Notes: a model not told the origin generated them from the letters alone. A stretch of DNA of 14,859 nt from an uncultured Butyrivibrio sp. (GCA_947169985.1 CAMVRW010000026.1:1-14859); one strand, 5' to 3'; positions 5,688-13,450 are shown, counted from the stretch's first letter. Numbers and translations are program-made.

Positions 5688-7361
5688 TTACTCGTTACTG
5701 ATTGACTCTTTCAACTTCGTCAGTGCGATTTTCGTCTCTGCTGCTGTTTCGCCAAGCAGCGACGCGATTTCCTGAACAATTCTCATCTGCTTATCAACCA
5801 CCTTGTCCGCAATCTCAACGGTCTGGCGGCTTATCTCTTCATTTCTCTCACGCTGCGTCTCTTCCTCAGTTACATCACGGAAAATTCCCAGGATTAGATG
5901 ATATTCCTTATCATAAACAATAGTCTTATCTACATACTTGCCGTACTCGGCCAGATACTCACGTTTGTCGCGGATGGTACCGCCGTAGGTAAGCACTCTG
6001 TTGAAATCTGCTGGATCCAGCACACGTACAACCTGATCACCTAAAATGTCACTTGCATCCCTAAGATTCAAAATCTTAAGTGCCGCATAGTTCACCTGCT
6101 GAACCTCCAGCTTCTCATTGAGAACGATAAGACCGTTCGGTGTATTTCTTGCGATGGTATCTGAGAAATTTTCCGCACGTTCTTTCAGGTACGGGAGGCA
6201 CATAGATATCTCAGCTTTACCCTGCAGTATAGCAATTGCCTTCTCCCGACATGTATTGTATCCGCATGAACCGCAATTCAGTTCATCGTCCGGTCTTATC
6301 TTGCCCATCTGACGGAGAGTCTCTTTGATCTCCGTCTCACTCGGAGTCTCGACCTTTCGCTCGATCATTTCAAAATGCTTCTCGAGAGCGCGTGGTTCAG
6401 GCTGATCAACTTCGAAGTCCTTCTTTCCTGCATAGGACGAAACAGCGATAAAGTCCTTAACAGGTGAGCGATGGAACTTCTCCATGACAGGTCCGCCTAC
6501 ACAACTACCCGAGCAGGCAGACATTTCGATAAAGCATTTATGCAGATTTCCCGACTCAATATCCTTAAGTGCCGCGATACAGTTCTCAGTTCCGTCGATT
6601 GCCATGTAACTGTAGTCGGGATTTGACTTCTCCATAGTCTTCAATATTCCTCCCGTTGTCGGGAAGAACCTTGCGCGGCCTTTACCGTCGGACTCGACGC
6701 CATCTTCTATTGCAATCTTCTCTTCCTTCAGCCATGCCGTCAGTTCATCAAATGTGAGCACCGCATCAACTATTCCTTCATAATGCTGTGCCTCATCCTT
6801 CTTTGCAACACATGGTCCGATGAAGACTGTCTTCGCATTAGGGATACGTTTCTTGATATCCGTGCAATGTGCCTGCATCGGCGAAAGTACATCCGCCAAG
6901 AGCGGCAGCAACGCCGGGAACTTTTTCTGGATCAGCAGGTTCACCGAATGGCAGCTTGAAGAAATGATGATATCTCTCGTTCCCTCATTTACCATGCGGT
7001 CGTACTCGCGCTTCACCATTGTGGCGCCCAGGGCCGTCTCCTCAACATCATAAAATCCAAGCTTCTTCAATGCCTTACGCATCGCCTCGATACCGACGCC
7101 CTCATAATTTGCTACAAATGAAGGTGCAAGACTTGCGACAACAGGCGCACCGCTCTGCAGCAGCACCTTTGCCTTCTCGGTCTCCTCAACGATTTCCTTT
7201 GCGCCTTGCGGACAAACAACAAAGCATTGGCCGCACATTATACACTCATTTCCTATAATGTACGCCTGATTGCCCGAGAATCGGATGGACTTCACCGGAC
7301 AATTGCGGATACATTTATAACAATTTTTGCAGTTGGATTTTTTAAGAGTGAGACATTCCAT
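5688..7361 (-). CDS. Sensory-type [FeFe]-hydrogenase with PAS domain (group C-like, HydS-type)
   Basis: A 557-residue protein probably sensing H2 or redox state rather than working as a bulk hydrogenase. Two ferredoxin-type [4Fe-4S] motifs (C11/14/17/21 and C40/43/46/50) lead into the H-cluster domain: L1 SSSCHSVN at 134-141, L2 IGPCVAKKDE at 181-190 and L3 EMSACSGSCVGGP at 279-291. Aligned to TSCCP, the proton-relay Cys is Ser136 and the Pro is His138; the cluster-binding Cys137, C184, C283 and C287 remain. A four-Cys Fe-S domain (C363, C366, C371, C388) and a PAS domain (about 400-495) follow, then a helical C-terminus (500-557). This order matches published group C sensors such as Thermotoga HydS. 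There is no kinase domain; the nearby SpoIIE phosphatase is the likely partner. Its start overlaps the preceding ferredoxin gene by 20 bp, indicating translational coupling. Confidence 0.87.
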   Translation of the reverse strand: MECLTLKKSNCKNCYKCIRNCPVKSIRFSGNQAYIIGNECIMCGQCFVVCPQGAKEIVEETEKAKVLLQSGAPVVASLAPSFVANYEGVGIEAMRKALKKLGFYDVEETALGATMVKREYDRMVNEGTRDIIISSSCHSVNLLIQKKFPALLPLLADVLSPMQAHCTDIKKRIPNAKTVFIGPCVAKKDEAQHYEGIVDAVLTFDELTAWLKEEKIAIEDGVESDGKGRARFFPTTGGILKTMEKSNPDYSYMAIDGTENCIAALKDIESGNLHKCFIEMSACSGSCVGGPVMEKFHRSPVKDFIAVSSYAGKKDFEVDQPEPRALEKHFEMIERKVETPSETEIKETLRQMGKIRPDDELNCGSCGYNTCREKAIAILQGKAEISMCLPYLKERAENFSDTIARNTPNGLIVLNEKLEVQQVNYAALKILNLRDASDILGDQVVRVLDPADFNRVLTYGGTIRDKREYLAEYGKYVDKTIVYDKEYHLILGIFRDVTEEETQRERNEEISRQTVEIADKVVDKQMRIVQEIASLLGETAAETKIALTKLKESISNE

Positions 7362-7626
7362 TAAACTTCGCCCTTTCCTCCTCTAAGGCCTTCATGACCT
7401 TGTCATTAAAGAATTCATCGAATCTCTCCGGTATTATGCCGCAGTGCACTTCGTCGTTCACCGTGATCGTCACGCCTATGCGGTTGCACTGACCGGTGCA
7501 GAAGCAGCCGGCCAATGTTATCTCATTATCAAGTTCGTGCTCCTTGATAGCCTGCTGAAACAGCTCAACTATCTTCTCAGATCCTTTCAAATGGCAGGAT
7601 GAGCCAACACAAATCTGAACTATCAT
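7342..7626 (-). CDS. Thioredoxin-like [2Fe-2S] ferredoxin (NuoE/HydC-type), second copy
   Basis: A 94-residue electron carrier of the thioredoxin-like ferredoxin family, the fold also used by NuoE and the small subunit of bifurcating hydrogenases. The likely [2Fe-2S] ligands are C6 and C11 (CVGSSC) with C43 and C47 (CTGQC). The ATG follows the stop of the first copy after one base, and its 3' end overlaps the sensory hydrogenase gene by 20 bp. The three genes are therefore almost surely co-translated. It lacks the N-terminal helical domain of full NuoE. It probably passes electrons to or from the sensory hydrogenase; the partner is inferred from context. Confidence 0.85.
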   Translation of the reverse strand: MIVQICVGSSCHLKGSEKIVELFQQAIKEHELDNEITLAGCFCTGQCNRIGVTITVNDEVHCGIIPERFDEFFNDKVMKALEEERAKFNGMSHS

Positions 7627-7627
7627 A

Positions 7628-7870
7628 TTACTTCACCTTCGGCAGAACCGAAGCTTCGAAAAACTCCTTTACATTTTCAGGTGTTACTGAGAAGAACTCC
7701 TCGTCCACCTGTAAGCAGACGCCCTGCTGACACTTGCCCATGCAAAATGTACCAGCCAGCTCTACTTTATCTCCAAGCTGATTTTCTCTTATCAAATACT
7801 GCAGCTGTTCTACAACCTGTCTCGATCCTTTAATGTGGCAGGAAGAACCGATACATACTGTAATCTTCAT
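7628..7870 (-). CDS. Thioredoxin-like [2Fe-2S] ferredoxin, first copy
   Basis: An 80-residue protein clearly paralogous to the next gene (CIGSSCHIKGSRQVVEQLQ versus CVGSSCHLKGSEKIVELFQ). C6, C11, C43 and C47 are the predicted cluster ligands; C52 is extra. GAGGAG lies 8 nt before the ATG. It leads the ferredoxin-ferredoxin-hydrogenase cluster and is preceded by a 128-bp gap with a 21-bp tandem repeat. Two such ferredoxins in tandem suggest either a two-step electron wire or divergence after local duplication. Confidence 0.85.
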   Translation of the reverse strand: MKITVCIGSSCHIKGSRQVVEQLQYLIRENQLGDKVELAGTFCMGKCQQGVCLQVDEEFFSVTPENVKEFFEASVLPKVK

Positions 7871-7917
7871 TTCTAAATCTCCTCGCGTACTAATTCTTCG
7901 TGTTTCATCGCGTCAGT

Positions 7918-7981
7918 AAGTCAAAATGCGTTTTCCACAATCGAGATTACATTTCCCACAAGTGAGATCACATTTTGACTT
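7918..7981. repeat. Two 21-bp tandem repeats inside an 11-bp inverted repeat
   Basis: AAGTCAAAATG (7918-7928) and CATTTTGACTT (7971-7981) are perfect inverted copies. Between them, 7932-7952 and 7953-7973 are abutting 21-bp repeats with 17 of 21 positions identical; the second overlaps the right arm by three bases. The 21-bp period is two helical turns, as expected for two regulator molecules on one DNA face. It lies between the phosphotransferase stop and the first ferredoxin. No U-tract follows, so a terminator is unlikely. Confidence 0.6.
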
Positions 7982-7998
7982 TTGACACTTACATCATT

Positions 7999-8748
7999 TT
8001 ACTCGTAGTCCACAACATTAACCCATGAAAGTAGGAACTCTCTCTCCTTCTCGTTGCCCTTAACAGACTGAGAAGCTGCAACGATCGGCATCCATTTCTG
8101 AACGTACTGCTTTGCTGTGTTGCTCTTCTTGCAGAAGAGGTCGAGGTACTTCTTGGCTCCTTCGATATCACCGTTCAGCCAGAAAAGCAGGTATGTACGA
8201 GCAACGTCTGCGGATGCATTTCCCTGTGTAGCATGAGACCAGTCGAGGATGTACGGAGTACCGTCTTCAGCAATGATGATGTTTGACGGATTGAAATCTC
8301 CGTGGCATACCTTGTTATGCTTAGGCATGCCTTCAAGACGTGTGTGAAGATCGTAACGAGTTGTAGCATCAAGCTCTGTAGCGCTGATCTTTCTGTTCAT
8401 CTTATCCTTAAGCTTGTTGAGCAGAGGACATGTCTTTGCATGAACTGTAAGCTGCAGATCAACAAACTGTTCAAGATACTCTTCCTTCTTATCCGGATTC
8501 TCTTCCATAAGCTGTGCCAGGGTCTTTCCCTTTATATATTCGAATACTATAGCCCATTTACCGTCGATCATAGTAACCTCGAGAACCTTAGGAATGCTGA
8601 GTCCTGTCTCCTCGATTCTGGCCTGATTAAGAGCTTCATTTAGAATATCGGCCTTTGAATAGTCTTCGTTAAAAACCTTGATACATCTTCCGCCGTCGCG
8701 GTAAATAGTCTTATCTTTTCTTACTGCTATTACTCTGTCCAGTTTCAT
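7999..8748 (-). CDS. APH/choline-kinase-fold phosphotransferase of unknown substrate
   Basis: A 249-residue soluble kinase of the aminoglycoside phosphotransferase superfamily. The catalytic loop is VCHGDFNPSN (residues 147-156, with D151 and N156) and the metal-binding motif is YILDWSHATQG (166-176, with D169). The N-terminal lobe contains FNEDYSKADILNEALNQARI and WAIVFEYIKGKTL. The ATG at 8748 is set by AAGGAGG 8 nt upstream; longer readings in the same frame overlap adhE and have no support. It follows adhE by 13 bp, so it is very likely co-transcribed. APH-fold enzymes phosphorylate many small molecules, and nothing here indicates antibiotic resistance. The adhE linkage suggests a housekeeping metabolic or regulatory substrate. 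Confidence 0.8.
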   Translation of the reverse strand: MKLDRVIAVRKDKTIYRDGGRCIKVFNEDYSKADILNEALNQARIEETGLSIPKVLEVTMIDGKWAIVFEYIKGKTLAQLMEENPDKKEEYLEQFVDLQLTVHAKTCPLLNKLKDKMNRKISATELDATTRYDLHTRLEGMPKHNKVCHGDFNPSNIIIAEDGTPYILDWSHATQGNASADVARTYLLFWLNGDIEGAKKYLDLFCKKSNTAKQYVQKWMPIVAASQSVKGNEKEREFLLSWVNVVDYE

Positions 8749-8761
8749 ACCTTCATCCTCC

Positions 8762-11467
8762 TTACGCTTTCTTAGTCTTACGGTAAGCATCTTTAACCTT
8801 GTCAGTTTTTGGAGCTTCAGCAATGTCGGCAGCTGTAGGCTTCTTTGTCTCCTCGAAATGCTTGCCGCCGTAGTATGCATTGAGATACATCTGCTTGATC
8901 TCAGACATTAACGGATAACGCGGATTTGCGCCTGTACACTGATCGTCGAAGGCCTGCTCAACCATGTCATCGAGACGGTCAAGGAAATCCTTCTCATCGA
9001 TTCCGTAATCCTTAATAGTATCCTTGATACCAACCTTAGCCTTGAGGTCATTAACAGCCTTGATAAGATTCTCGAGCTTCTCCTCGTCAGTCTTACCGCC
9101 AAGGCCGAGTGCGTCAGCAACCTCAGCATATCTTGCGAGCGTATGAGGATGATCGTACTGTGAAAATGTACCCATCTTCGCAGGTGCTTCTGCAGCGTTG
9201 AAACGGAGTACCTCTTCGATCATAAGAGCATTTGCAACTCCGTGTGGCAGATGATGGAAAGCACCGAGCTTATGTGCCATTGAATGACATACTCCCAGGA
9301 AGGCATTGGCAAAGGCCATACCGGCCATAGTAGCGGCATTTGCCATCTTCTCGCGTGCTTCGATATCTGTCTGGCCGTACTTATAAGCTCGCGGCAGATA
9401 CTTAAATATATTCTTGAGTGCCTGAATAGCAAGGCCATCGGTGTAGTCCGTTGCAAGCATTGCGGCATAGGCTTCAAGTGCGTGTGTTACGGCGTCGATA
9501 CCGGATGCCGCAGTCAGTCCCTTAGGAGCAGACATGTGGAAATCCGTATCGATGATCGCCATGTTAGGAAGTAACTGATAATCAGCAAGCGGATATTTAA
9601 CACCTGACTTCTCATCAGTAATAACTGCGAATGGAGTAACCTCCGAACCTGTACCTGCAGATGTCGGAATAGCGATGAAGTATGCCTTCTCGCCCATTTT
9701 AGGAAATGTATAAATTCTCTTTCTGATATCAATGAATCTCATTGCCATATCCATGAAGTCAGCTTCCGGATGCTCATAGAGAACCCACATGATCTTACCT
9801 GCATCCATAGCAGAACCACCACCGAGTGCGATGATTGTATCAGGCTTAAATGCTCTCATCTGCTCTGCACCGCGGAGTGCACATTCAAGTGTAGGATCCG
9901 GAGCAACATCATAGAAGCAACTGTATTCGATGCCCATTTCCTCAAGCTTCTCGAATATCGGCTTAGCATAGCCGTTTGTATAAAGGAACTGGTCTGTAAC
10001 GATGAAGGCACGCTTCTTATTCATTACATTTCTCAGCTCATCAAGTGCAACTGGGAGACATCCCTTCTTGATATATACCTTCTCAGGTGCTCTGAACCAA
10101 AGCATGTTCTCTCTCCTTTCGGCAACTGTCTTGATATTGATAAGGTGCTTAACTCCCACATTTTCCGAAACGGAGTTTCCGCCCCATGAGCCGCATCCCA
10201 GTGTAAGTGACGGAGCAAGTTTGAAGTTGTAAAGGTCTCCGATACCACCCTGTGATGAAGGAGTATTTACGAGGATACGGCAGGTCTTCATACGTGATGT
10301 GAACTCTGCAAGCTTATCCTGCTCTGTAACTTCGTTGAGATATACAGATGATGTATGACCATAACCGCCGTCAGCGATAAGGTGCTCTGCCTTGTCAAGA
10401 GCATCAGCGAAGCTCTCTGCCTTGTACATAGCAAGTACAGGACTCAGCTTCTCGTGAGCGAACTCCTCAGAAAGATCAACGCTTTCAACCTCACCGATGA
10501 GGATCTTTGTTCCTTCAGGAACTGTAACTCCTGAAAGCTCTGCAATCTTAGCTGCAGACTGGCCAACGATCTTTGCGTTGAGCGCTCCATTTATGATAAT
10601 AGTCTTACGAACCTTTTCTGTCTCAGCCGGGTTAAGGAAATAACAACCGCGTGCCGCAAATTCCTCTTTGACTGCATCGTATATAGATTTAAGAACTATA
10701 ACTGACTGCTCAGATGCACAGATCATACCGTTATCAAATGTCTTGGAGTGAATGATGGAATTTACTGCAAGAAGGATATCTGCGGTATCATCTATGATCG
10801 CCGGTGTGTTGCCTGCGCCTACGCCTAAGGCAGGCTTTCCACTGGAGTATGCAGCCTTTACCATTCCCGGACCGCCTGTGGCGAGGATGATGTCAGCTTC
10901 TTTCATTACAAAATTGGTCATTTCCAGGCTAGGTACGTCGATCCAGTCAATGATTCCTTCCGGTGCACCTGCAGCAACCGCAGCCTCAAGGACAAGCTTG
11001 GCTGCTGCAATCGTGCTGTTCTTAGCACGCGGGTGTGGGCTGATTATAATGGCATTACGGGTTTTAAGAGCTATCAGGCATTTGAAGATAGCCGTAGAGG
11101 TTGGATTTGTCGTTGGGATGACCGCTGCGATAACACCGATAGGCTCAGCGATCTTTTTCATACCGTATGCCTTATCTTCTTCTATAACTCCACAGGTCTT
11201 GGTATTCTTGTAAGCATTATAAATGTACTCTGACGCATAGTTGTTCTTGATTACTTTGTCTTCAACAACTCCCATGCCTGTCTCTTCTACTGCCATCTTA
11301 GCGAGAGGGATACGTGCTTTGTTAGCAGCGGAAGCGGCAGCCAAGAATATCTTATCTACCTGTTCCTGTGTGTAAGTTGCAAAAAGCTTCTGTGCTTTTC
11401 TTACACGCGCAATTGCTTCTTCGAGCTTTTCAACGCTGTCGACAATTTCATACTCCTTTACGTCCAT
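8762..11467 (-). CDS. adhE: Bifunctional acetaldehyde-CoA/alcohol dehydrogenase
   Basis: A 901-residue fusion enzyme converting acetyl-CoA to acetaldehyde and then ethanol, using two NADH. The N-terminal aldehyde dehydrogenase half (about 1-450) has the catalytic Cys250 in FDNGMICASEQ. The C-terminal iron-dependent alcohol dehydrogenase half has the NAD-binding GGGSAMDAGK (549-558). Its predicted Fe ligands are D658, H662, H728 and H742, matching the E. coli AdhE arrangement. Length is close to the usual 860-890 residues, with a polar Lys/Ala-rich tail of about 30 residues. Such enzymes form long filaments (spirosomes). AGGAGG lies just upstream of the ATG, and the start overlaps the rex 3' end by 20 bp. 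Control by Rex in response to NADH/NAD+ is the likely mechanism. Confidence 0.97.
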   Translation of the reverse strand: MDVKEYEIVDSVEKLEEAIARVRKAQKLFATYTQEQVDKIFLAAASAANKARIPLAKMAVEETGMGVVEDKVIKNNYASEYIYNAYKNTKTCGVIEEDKAYGMKKIAEPIGVIAAVIPTTNPTSTAIFKCLIALKTRNAIIISPHPRAKNSTIAAAKLVLEAAVAAGAPEGIIDWIDVPSLEMTNFVMKEADIILATGGPGMVKAAYSSGKPALGVGAGNTPAIIDDTADILLAVNSIIHSKTFDNGMICASEQSVIVLKSIYDAVKEEFAARGCYFLNPAETEKVRKTIIINGALNAKIVGQSAAKIAELSGVTVPEGTKILIGEVESVDLSEEFAHEKLSPVLAMYKAESFADALDKAEHLIADGGYGHTSSVYLNEVTEQDKLAEFTSRMKTCRILVNTPSSQGGIGDLYNFKLAPSLTLGCGSWGGNSVSENVGVKHLINIKTVAERRENMLWFRAPEKVYIKKGCLPVALDELRNVMNKKRAFIVTDQFLYTNGYAKPIFEKLEEMGIEYSCFYDVAPDPTLECALRGAEQMRAFKPDTIIALGGGSAMDAGKIMWVLYEHPEADFMDMAMRFIDIRKRIYTFPKMGEKAYFIAIPTSAGTGSEVTPFAVITDEKSGVKYPLADYQLLPNMAIIDTDFHMSAPKGLTAASGIDAVTHALEAYAAMLATDYTDGLAIQALKNIFKYLPRAYKYGQTDIEAREKMANAATMAGMAFANAFLGVCHSMAHKLGAFHHLPHGVANALMIEEVLRFNAAEAPAKMGTFSQYDHPHTLARYAEVADALGLGGKTDEEKLENLIKAVNDLKAKVGIKDTIKDYGIDEKDFLDRLDDMVEQAFDDQCTGANPRYPLMSEIKQMYLNAYYGGKHFEETKKPTAADIAEAPKTDKVKDAYRKTKKA

Positions 11468-12104
11468 TTTTCTCCTCCTGATCCTGATTCTTTAATTGGT
11501 TATTTAAATGTGCTAACGACAATGCCAGATTTTCATTCTGAAGCATTATTCCTTTGGGAACCTCCAGTTTACATGGAGCGAAATTCCATATAGCGGCTAT
11601 TCCCGCCTGCACCATCAGGTCGCATACGACCTGGGCTGAGCCTTCACCTACGGTGATGATCCCGAGCCTTATTGAATGAGCTTTGCAGTAAGCTTCGAAA
11701 CGGTTCATCGGAAGTATTTCCGTTTTACCGTTCAGGCTGATCACCTGTTCATTGCAGTCAAATGCGGCCGAAATCATAACTCCGTATTTGCGAAACTCGT
11801 CATACTCCAGCAGCGCTCTTCCGAGCCTTCCGGCTCCAACCAGCACAGCTTCTGTAAGACTTTTAATGCCTAAGGCTTCCTCAAGTTTTTCGATAAGTTC
11901 CTGCGTCACATAGCCGAGCTTCGGTTTTCCCGCCCCGCTTACGGCAGCAAGATCTTTTCTCACCTGTACTTCCCCAAGACTGAGCTTCTTCGATATCGTC
12001 GTTGCCGATATATTGGAATACTCATCCGGAGGAAGTTCCCGCAGCATTCCGAGATAAATCGGAAGCCTGCCGAGGGTTGCCTTCGAAACAGATAATCTCT
12101 CCAT
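11448..12104 (-). CDS. rex: Redox-sensing transcriptional repressor Rex
   Basis: A 218-residue repressor that reads the NADH/NAD+ ratio: NAD+ favours DNA binding and NADH releases it. The N-terminal winged helix contains SVSKATLGRLPIYLGMLREL and the recognition segment GEVQVRKDLAA. The Rossmann NADH-binding motif VGAGRLGRAL lies at about residues 89-98. The C-terminal helix that swaps between subunits is NLALSLAHLNNQL. I chose the ATG at 12104 because GGAGG ends 7 nt upstream; an in-frame ATG at 12125 has no ribosome site. It overlaps adhE by 20 bp, so the two are translationally coupled, and a promoter is visible at 12135-12163. The usual KRGVGY stretch after the recognition helix is here KPKLGY, suggesting a divergent Rex subgroup that may read a somewhat different operator. 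Confidence 0.9.
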   Translation of the reverse strand: MERLSVSKATLGRLPIYLGMLRELPPDEYSNISATTISKKLSLGEVQVRKDLAAVSGAGKPKLGYVTQELIEKLEEALGIKSLTEAVLVGAGRLGRALLEYDEFRKYGVMISAAFDCNEQVISLNGKTEILPMNRFEAYCKAHSIRLGIITVGEGSAQVVCDLMVQAGIAAIWNFAPCKLEVPKGIMLQNENLALSLAHLNNQLKNQDQEEKNGRKGV

Positions 12105-12134
12105 ACCCCTGCCTCCTTTCCTCATTTCGCTTTC

Positions 12135-12163
12135 ATTGTAAATTCCGGAGGCGTGATTGTAAA
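12135..12163 (-). promoter_or_regulatory. Promoter of rex-adhE
   Basis: On the minus strand, TTTACA (12158-12163) and TACAAT (12135-12140) are spaced by exactly 17 bp, a good sigma-A promoter ending about 30 bp before the rex ATG. Both hexamers lie in identical 11-bp copies of GAATTTACAAT (12156-12166 and 12135-12145), 21 bp apart. The first copy supplies the -35 and the second the -10. Confidence 0.7.
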
Positions 12164-12173
12164 TTCTTAAAAA

Positions 12174-12213
12174 TGATAATCGGTATTATCAATATCGATA
12201 ACCCCTTTATCGA
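12174..12213. promoter_or_regulatory. Two palindromes upstream of the rex promoter
   Basis: TGATAATCGGTATTATCA (12174-12191) is a perfect 7-4-7 dyad, and TCGATAACCCCTTTATCGA (12195-12213) a perfect 7-5-7 dyad. Neither matches the Rex consensus (TTGTTAA/TTAACAA type). The half-site TGATAAT resembles Fur-family boxes, but the spacing is wider. Their position upstream of the -35 suits an activator; they could also serve the adjacent LysR protein. Confidence 0.5.
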
Positions 12214-12238
12214 GTAGGGAAAATGGAGTGTTGAACGC

Positions 12239-12269
12239 AAAAAAATCCGGCCTCCATAAGAGACCGGAT
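12239..12269 (-). terminator. Intrinsic terminator of the LysR-type gene
   Basis: Read on the minus strand, ATCCGGTCTC pairs with the GAGGCCGGAT side (12245-12269) in a stem of 10-11 bp with a 3-nt loop, followed by seven U residues. It lies 45 bp after the LysR stop codon and isolates rex from LysR transcription. The ascending arm is duplicated as a 14-bp tandem repeat (12259-12272 and 12273-12286). Confidence 0.85.
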
Positions 12270-12314
12270 AAAAGAGACCGGATAAAAATTTGTCGATATG
12301 ATCGGACATAATAT

Positions 12315-13235
12315 TTAAATGTACTTTCTTCTCGATTCACACAGCTCCGTTATGAACTGCTGATCCAGCTTCGTAAGCTTGTAGCCATCCTTATAAATCA
12401 GGACGTCCTTGTAAATCTTCTTGTTGTCTGCGCACTTCCTAAGGACAAGATTGTAACGTTCAAGCAGCTTCTTCGGTACCGGTGAAACCCACATAAAGGT
12501 TTCAGGATTCATAGACAGAAGATCGAACTGACTTGCTCTCTCGAAGATGAATATCCTTCGAGCGATATTATCAGGAATCTCCTCCTTCACAACCTTGGAA
12601 ATCGGCATCGATGGAACGTATGGATCCGCATGAGCGATCTCAATATAATCCGTAAGATCCTCGAATGTAATCTCCTCTTTCTTTGCAAGCGGATTCTCTG
12701 CACTCATGATGAGTGAATACGTAAACTCCGTAACCAGCTCGTACTGGAAGCCCTTCTCCTCAAGCATGGTCTTGAAGTATTTATCATAATTCTCCGCATA
12801 ACGGATAATACCCAGCTTATAATCATGATTCAGCATATTGTGGATCGTACGCTGGGAGTTTGTCTCCTTGTAGAAGACTTCAGTAGGCTCCTTTGTGAGT
12901 GACTTTGAGAACTCAGCAAATGCCTCAGATATATAACTTGCACGCGGAACAGATATGGAAAACTTCTGCTTCGGAGTTGCGGCAGACTTATAGAACTTCT
13001 CAAGATCATCAATCTGATTCAGAATCCCCTTCGCGAAGCTTATAAACTCTTCACCCTCCGGGGTCAGCTTCATACCGTTCTGAGTTCTCTCAAAAATCGT
13101 AATACCGAGGTCACTCTCCAGTTCCTTTATGGAACGGCTGATATTCGGCGCCGCGATCATAAGTGATTCCGAAGCCTTATTCAGCGAGCCGGCCTTCGCA
13201 ACCTCCAGCGCATGCTTCATATGTAGTAAATTCAT
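12315..13235 (-). CDS. LysR-type transcriptional regulator
   Basis: A 306-residue regulator. The N-terminal winged helix-turn-helix (residues 1-60) contains ALEVAKAGSLNKASESLMIA and NISRSIKELESDLGITIFER, typical of LysR proteins. The rest is a periplasmic-binding-like effector domain (about 90-300). Effector and targets are unknown. AAGGTGG lies before the ATG at 13235, and a promoter is visible at 13271-13299. It is transcribed toward rex-adhE but is separated by a strong terminator. It may bind the palindromes at 12174-12213, though LysR genes usually act on a divergent neighbour and none is present here. Confidence 0.92.
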   Translation of the reverse strand: MNLLHMKHALEVAKAGSLNKASESLMIAAPNISRSIKELESDLGITIFERTQNGMKLTPEGEEFISFAKGILNQIDDLEKFYKSAATPKQKFSISVPRASYISEAFAEFSKSLTKEPTEVFYKETNSQRTIHNMLNHDYKLGIIRYAENYDKYFKTMLEEKGFQYELVTEFTYSLIMSAENPLAKKEEITFEDLTDYIEIAHADPYVPSMPISKVVKEEIPDNIARRIFIFERASQFDLLSMNPETFMWVSPVPKKLLERYNLVLRKCADNKKIYKDVLIYKDGYKLTKLDQQFITELCESRRKYI

Positions 13236-13270
13236 AGAGTTTCACCACCTTTATCACTATAGGTATGTTT

Positions 13271-13299
13271 ATTCTACTATTTTGATTCGTCAGGTACAA
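13271..13299 (-). promoter_or_regulatory. Promoter of the LysR-type gene
   Basis: On the minus strand, TTGTAC (13294-13299) and TAGAAT (13271-13276) are separated by exactly 17 bp. The -10 matches consensus at five of six bases and the -35 at three of six. The implied leader is about 30 nt. Confidence 0.6.
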
Positions 13300-13389
13300 G
13301 GAAAGATTAACAATAATCGATTGACATATTTCACAAAAATAATGTATCACTACTACAAGAGTAAGATTAAGAAACTTCCTATGTTTATA

Positions 13390-13419
13390 TTTGAGGGTAG
13401 TTTGAGGGTAGTACTACCC
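13390..13419. repeat. 11-bp tandem repeat running into a perfect palindrome
   Basis: TTTGAGGGTAG occurs twice in tandem (13390-13400 and 13401-13411). The second copy runs into GGGTAGTACTACCC (13406-13419), a perfect 14-bp palindrome. It lies just beyond the 3' end of the ORF6N gene. No U-tract follows, so a terminator role is not supported. Confidence 0.45.
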
Positions 13420-13450
13420 CCATCTTTACCATCATCATAGAATCCTCAAT

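Noticed and set aside
7918..7981. CRISPR-like interpretation of the 21-bp repeats
   Set aside because: Only two abutting copies without spacers and no cas genes.
7999..8880. Longer start for the phosphotransferase inside adhE
   Set aside because: The extension is out of frame within conserved adhE coding sequence, while AAGGAGG precisely precedes the ATG at 8748.
10752..11213. 153-codon plus-strand open frame with hydrophobic stretches opposite adhE
   Set aside because: Mirrors the conserved aldehyde dehydrogenase domain on the minus strand; hydrophobicity comes from codon complementarity.
13321..13349. TTGACA on the plus strand between the LysR and ORF6N genes, as a possible small-RNA promoter
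   Set aside because: No good -10 at 17 bp (GTATCA), no plus-strand gene and no terminator downstream.
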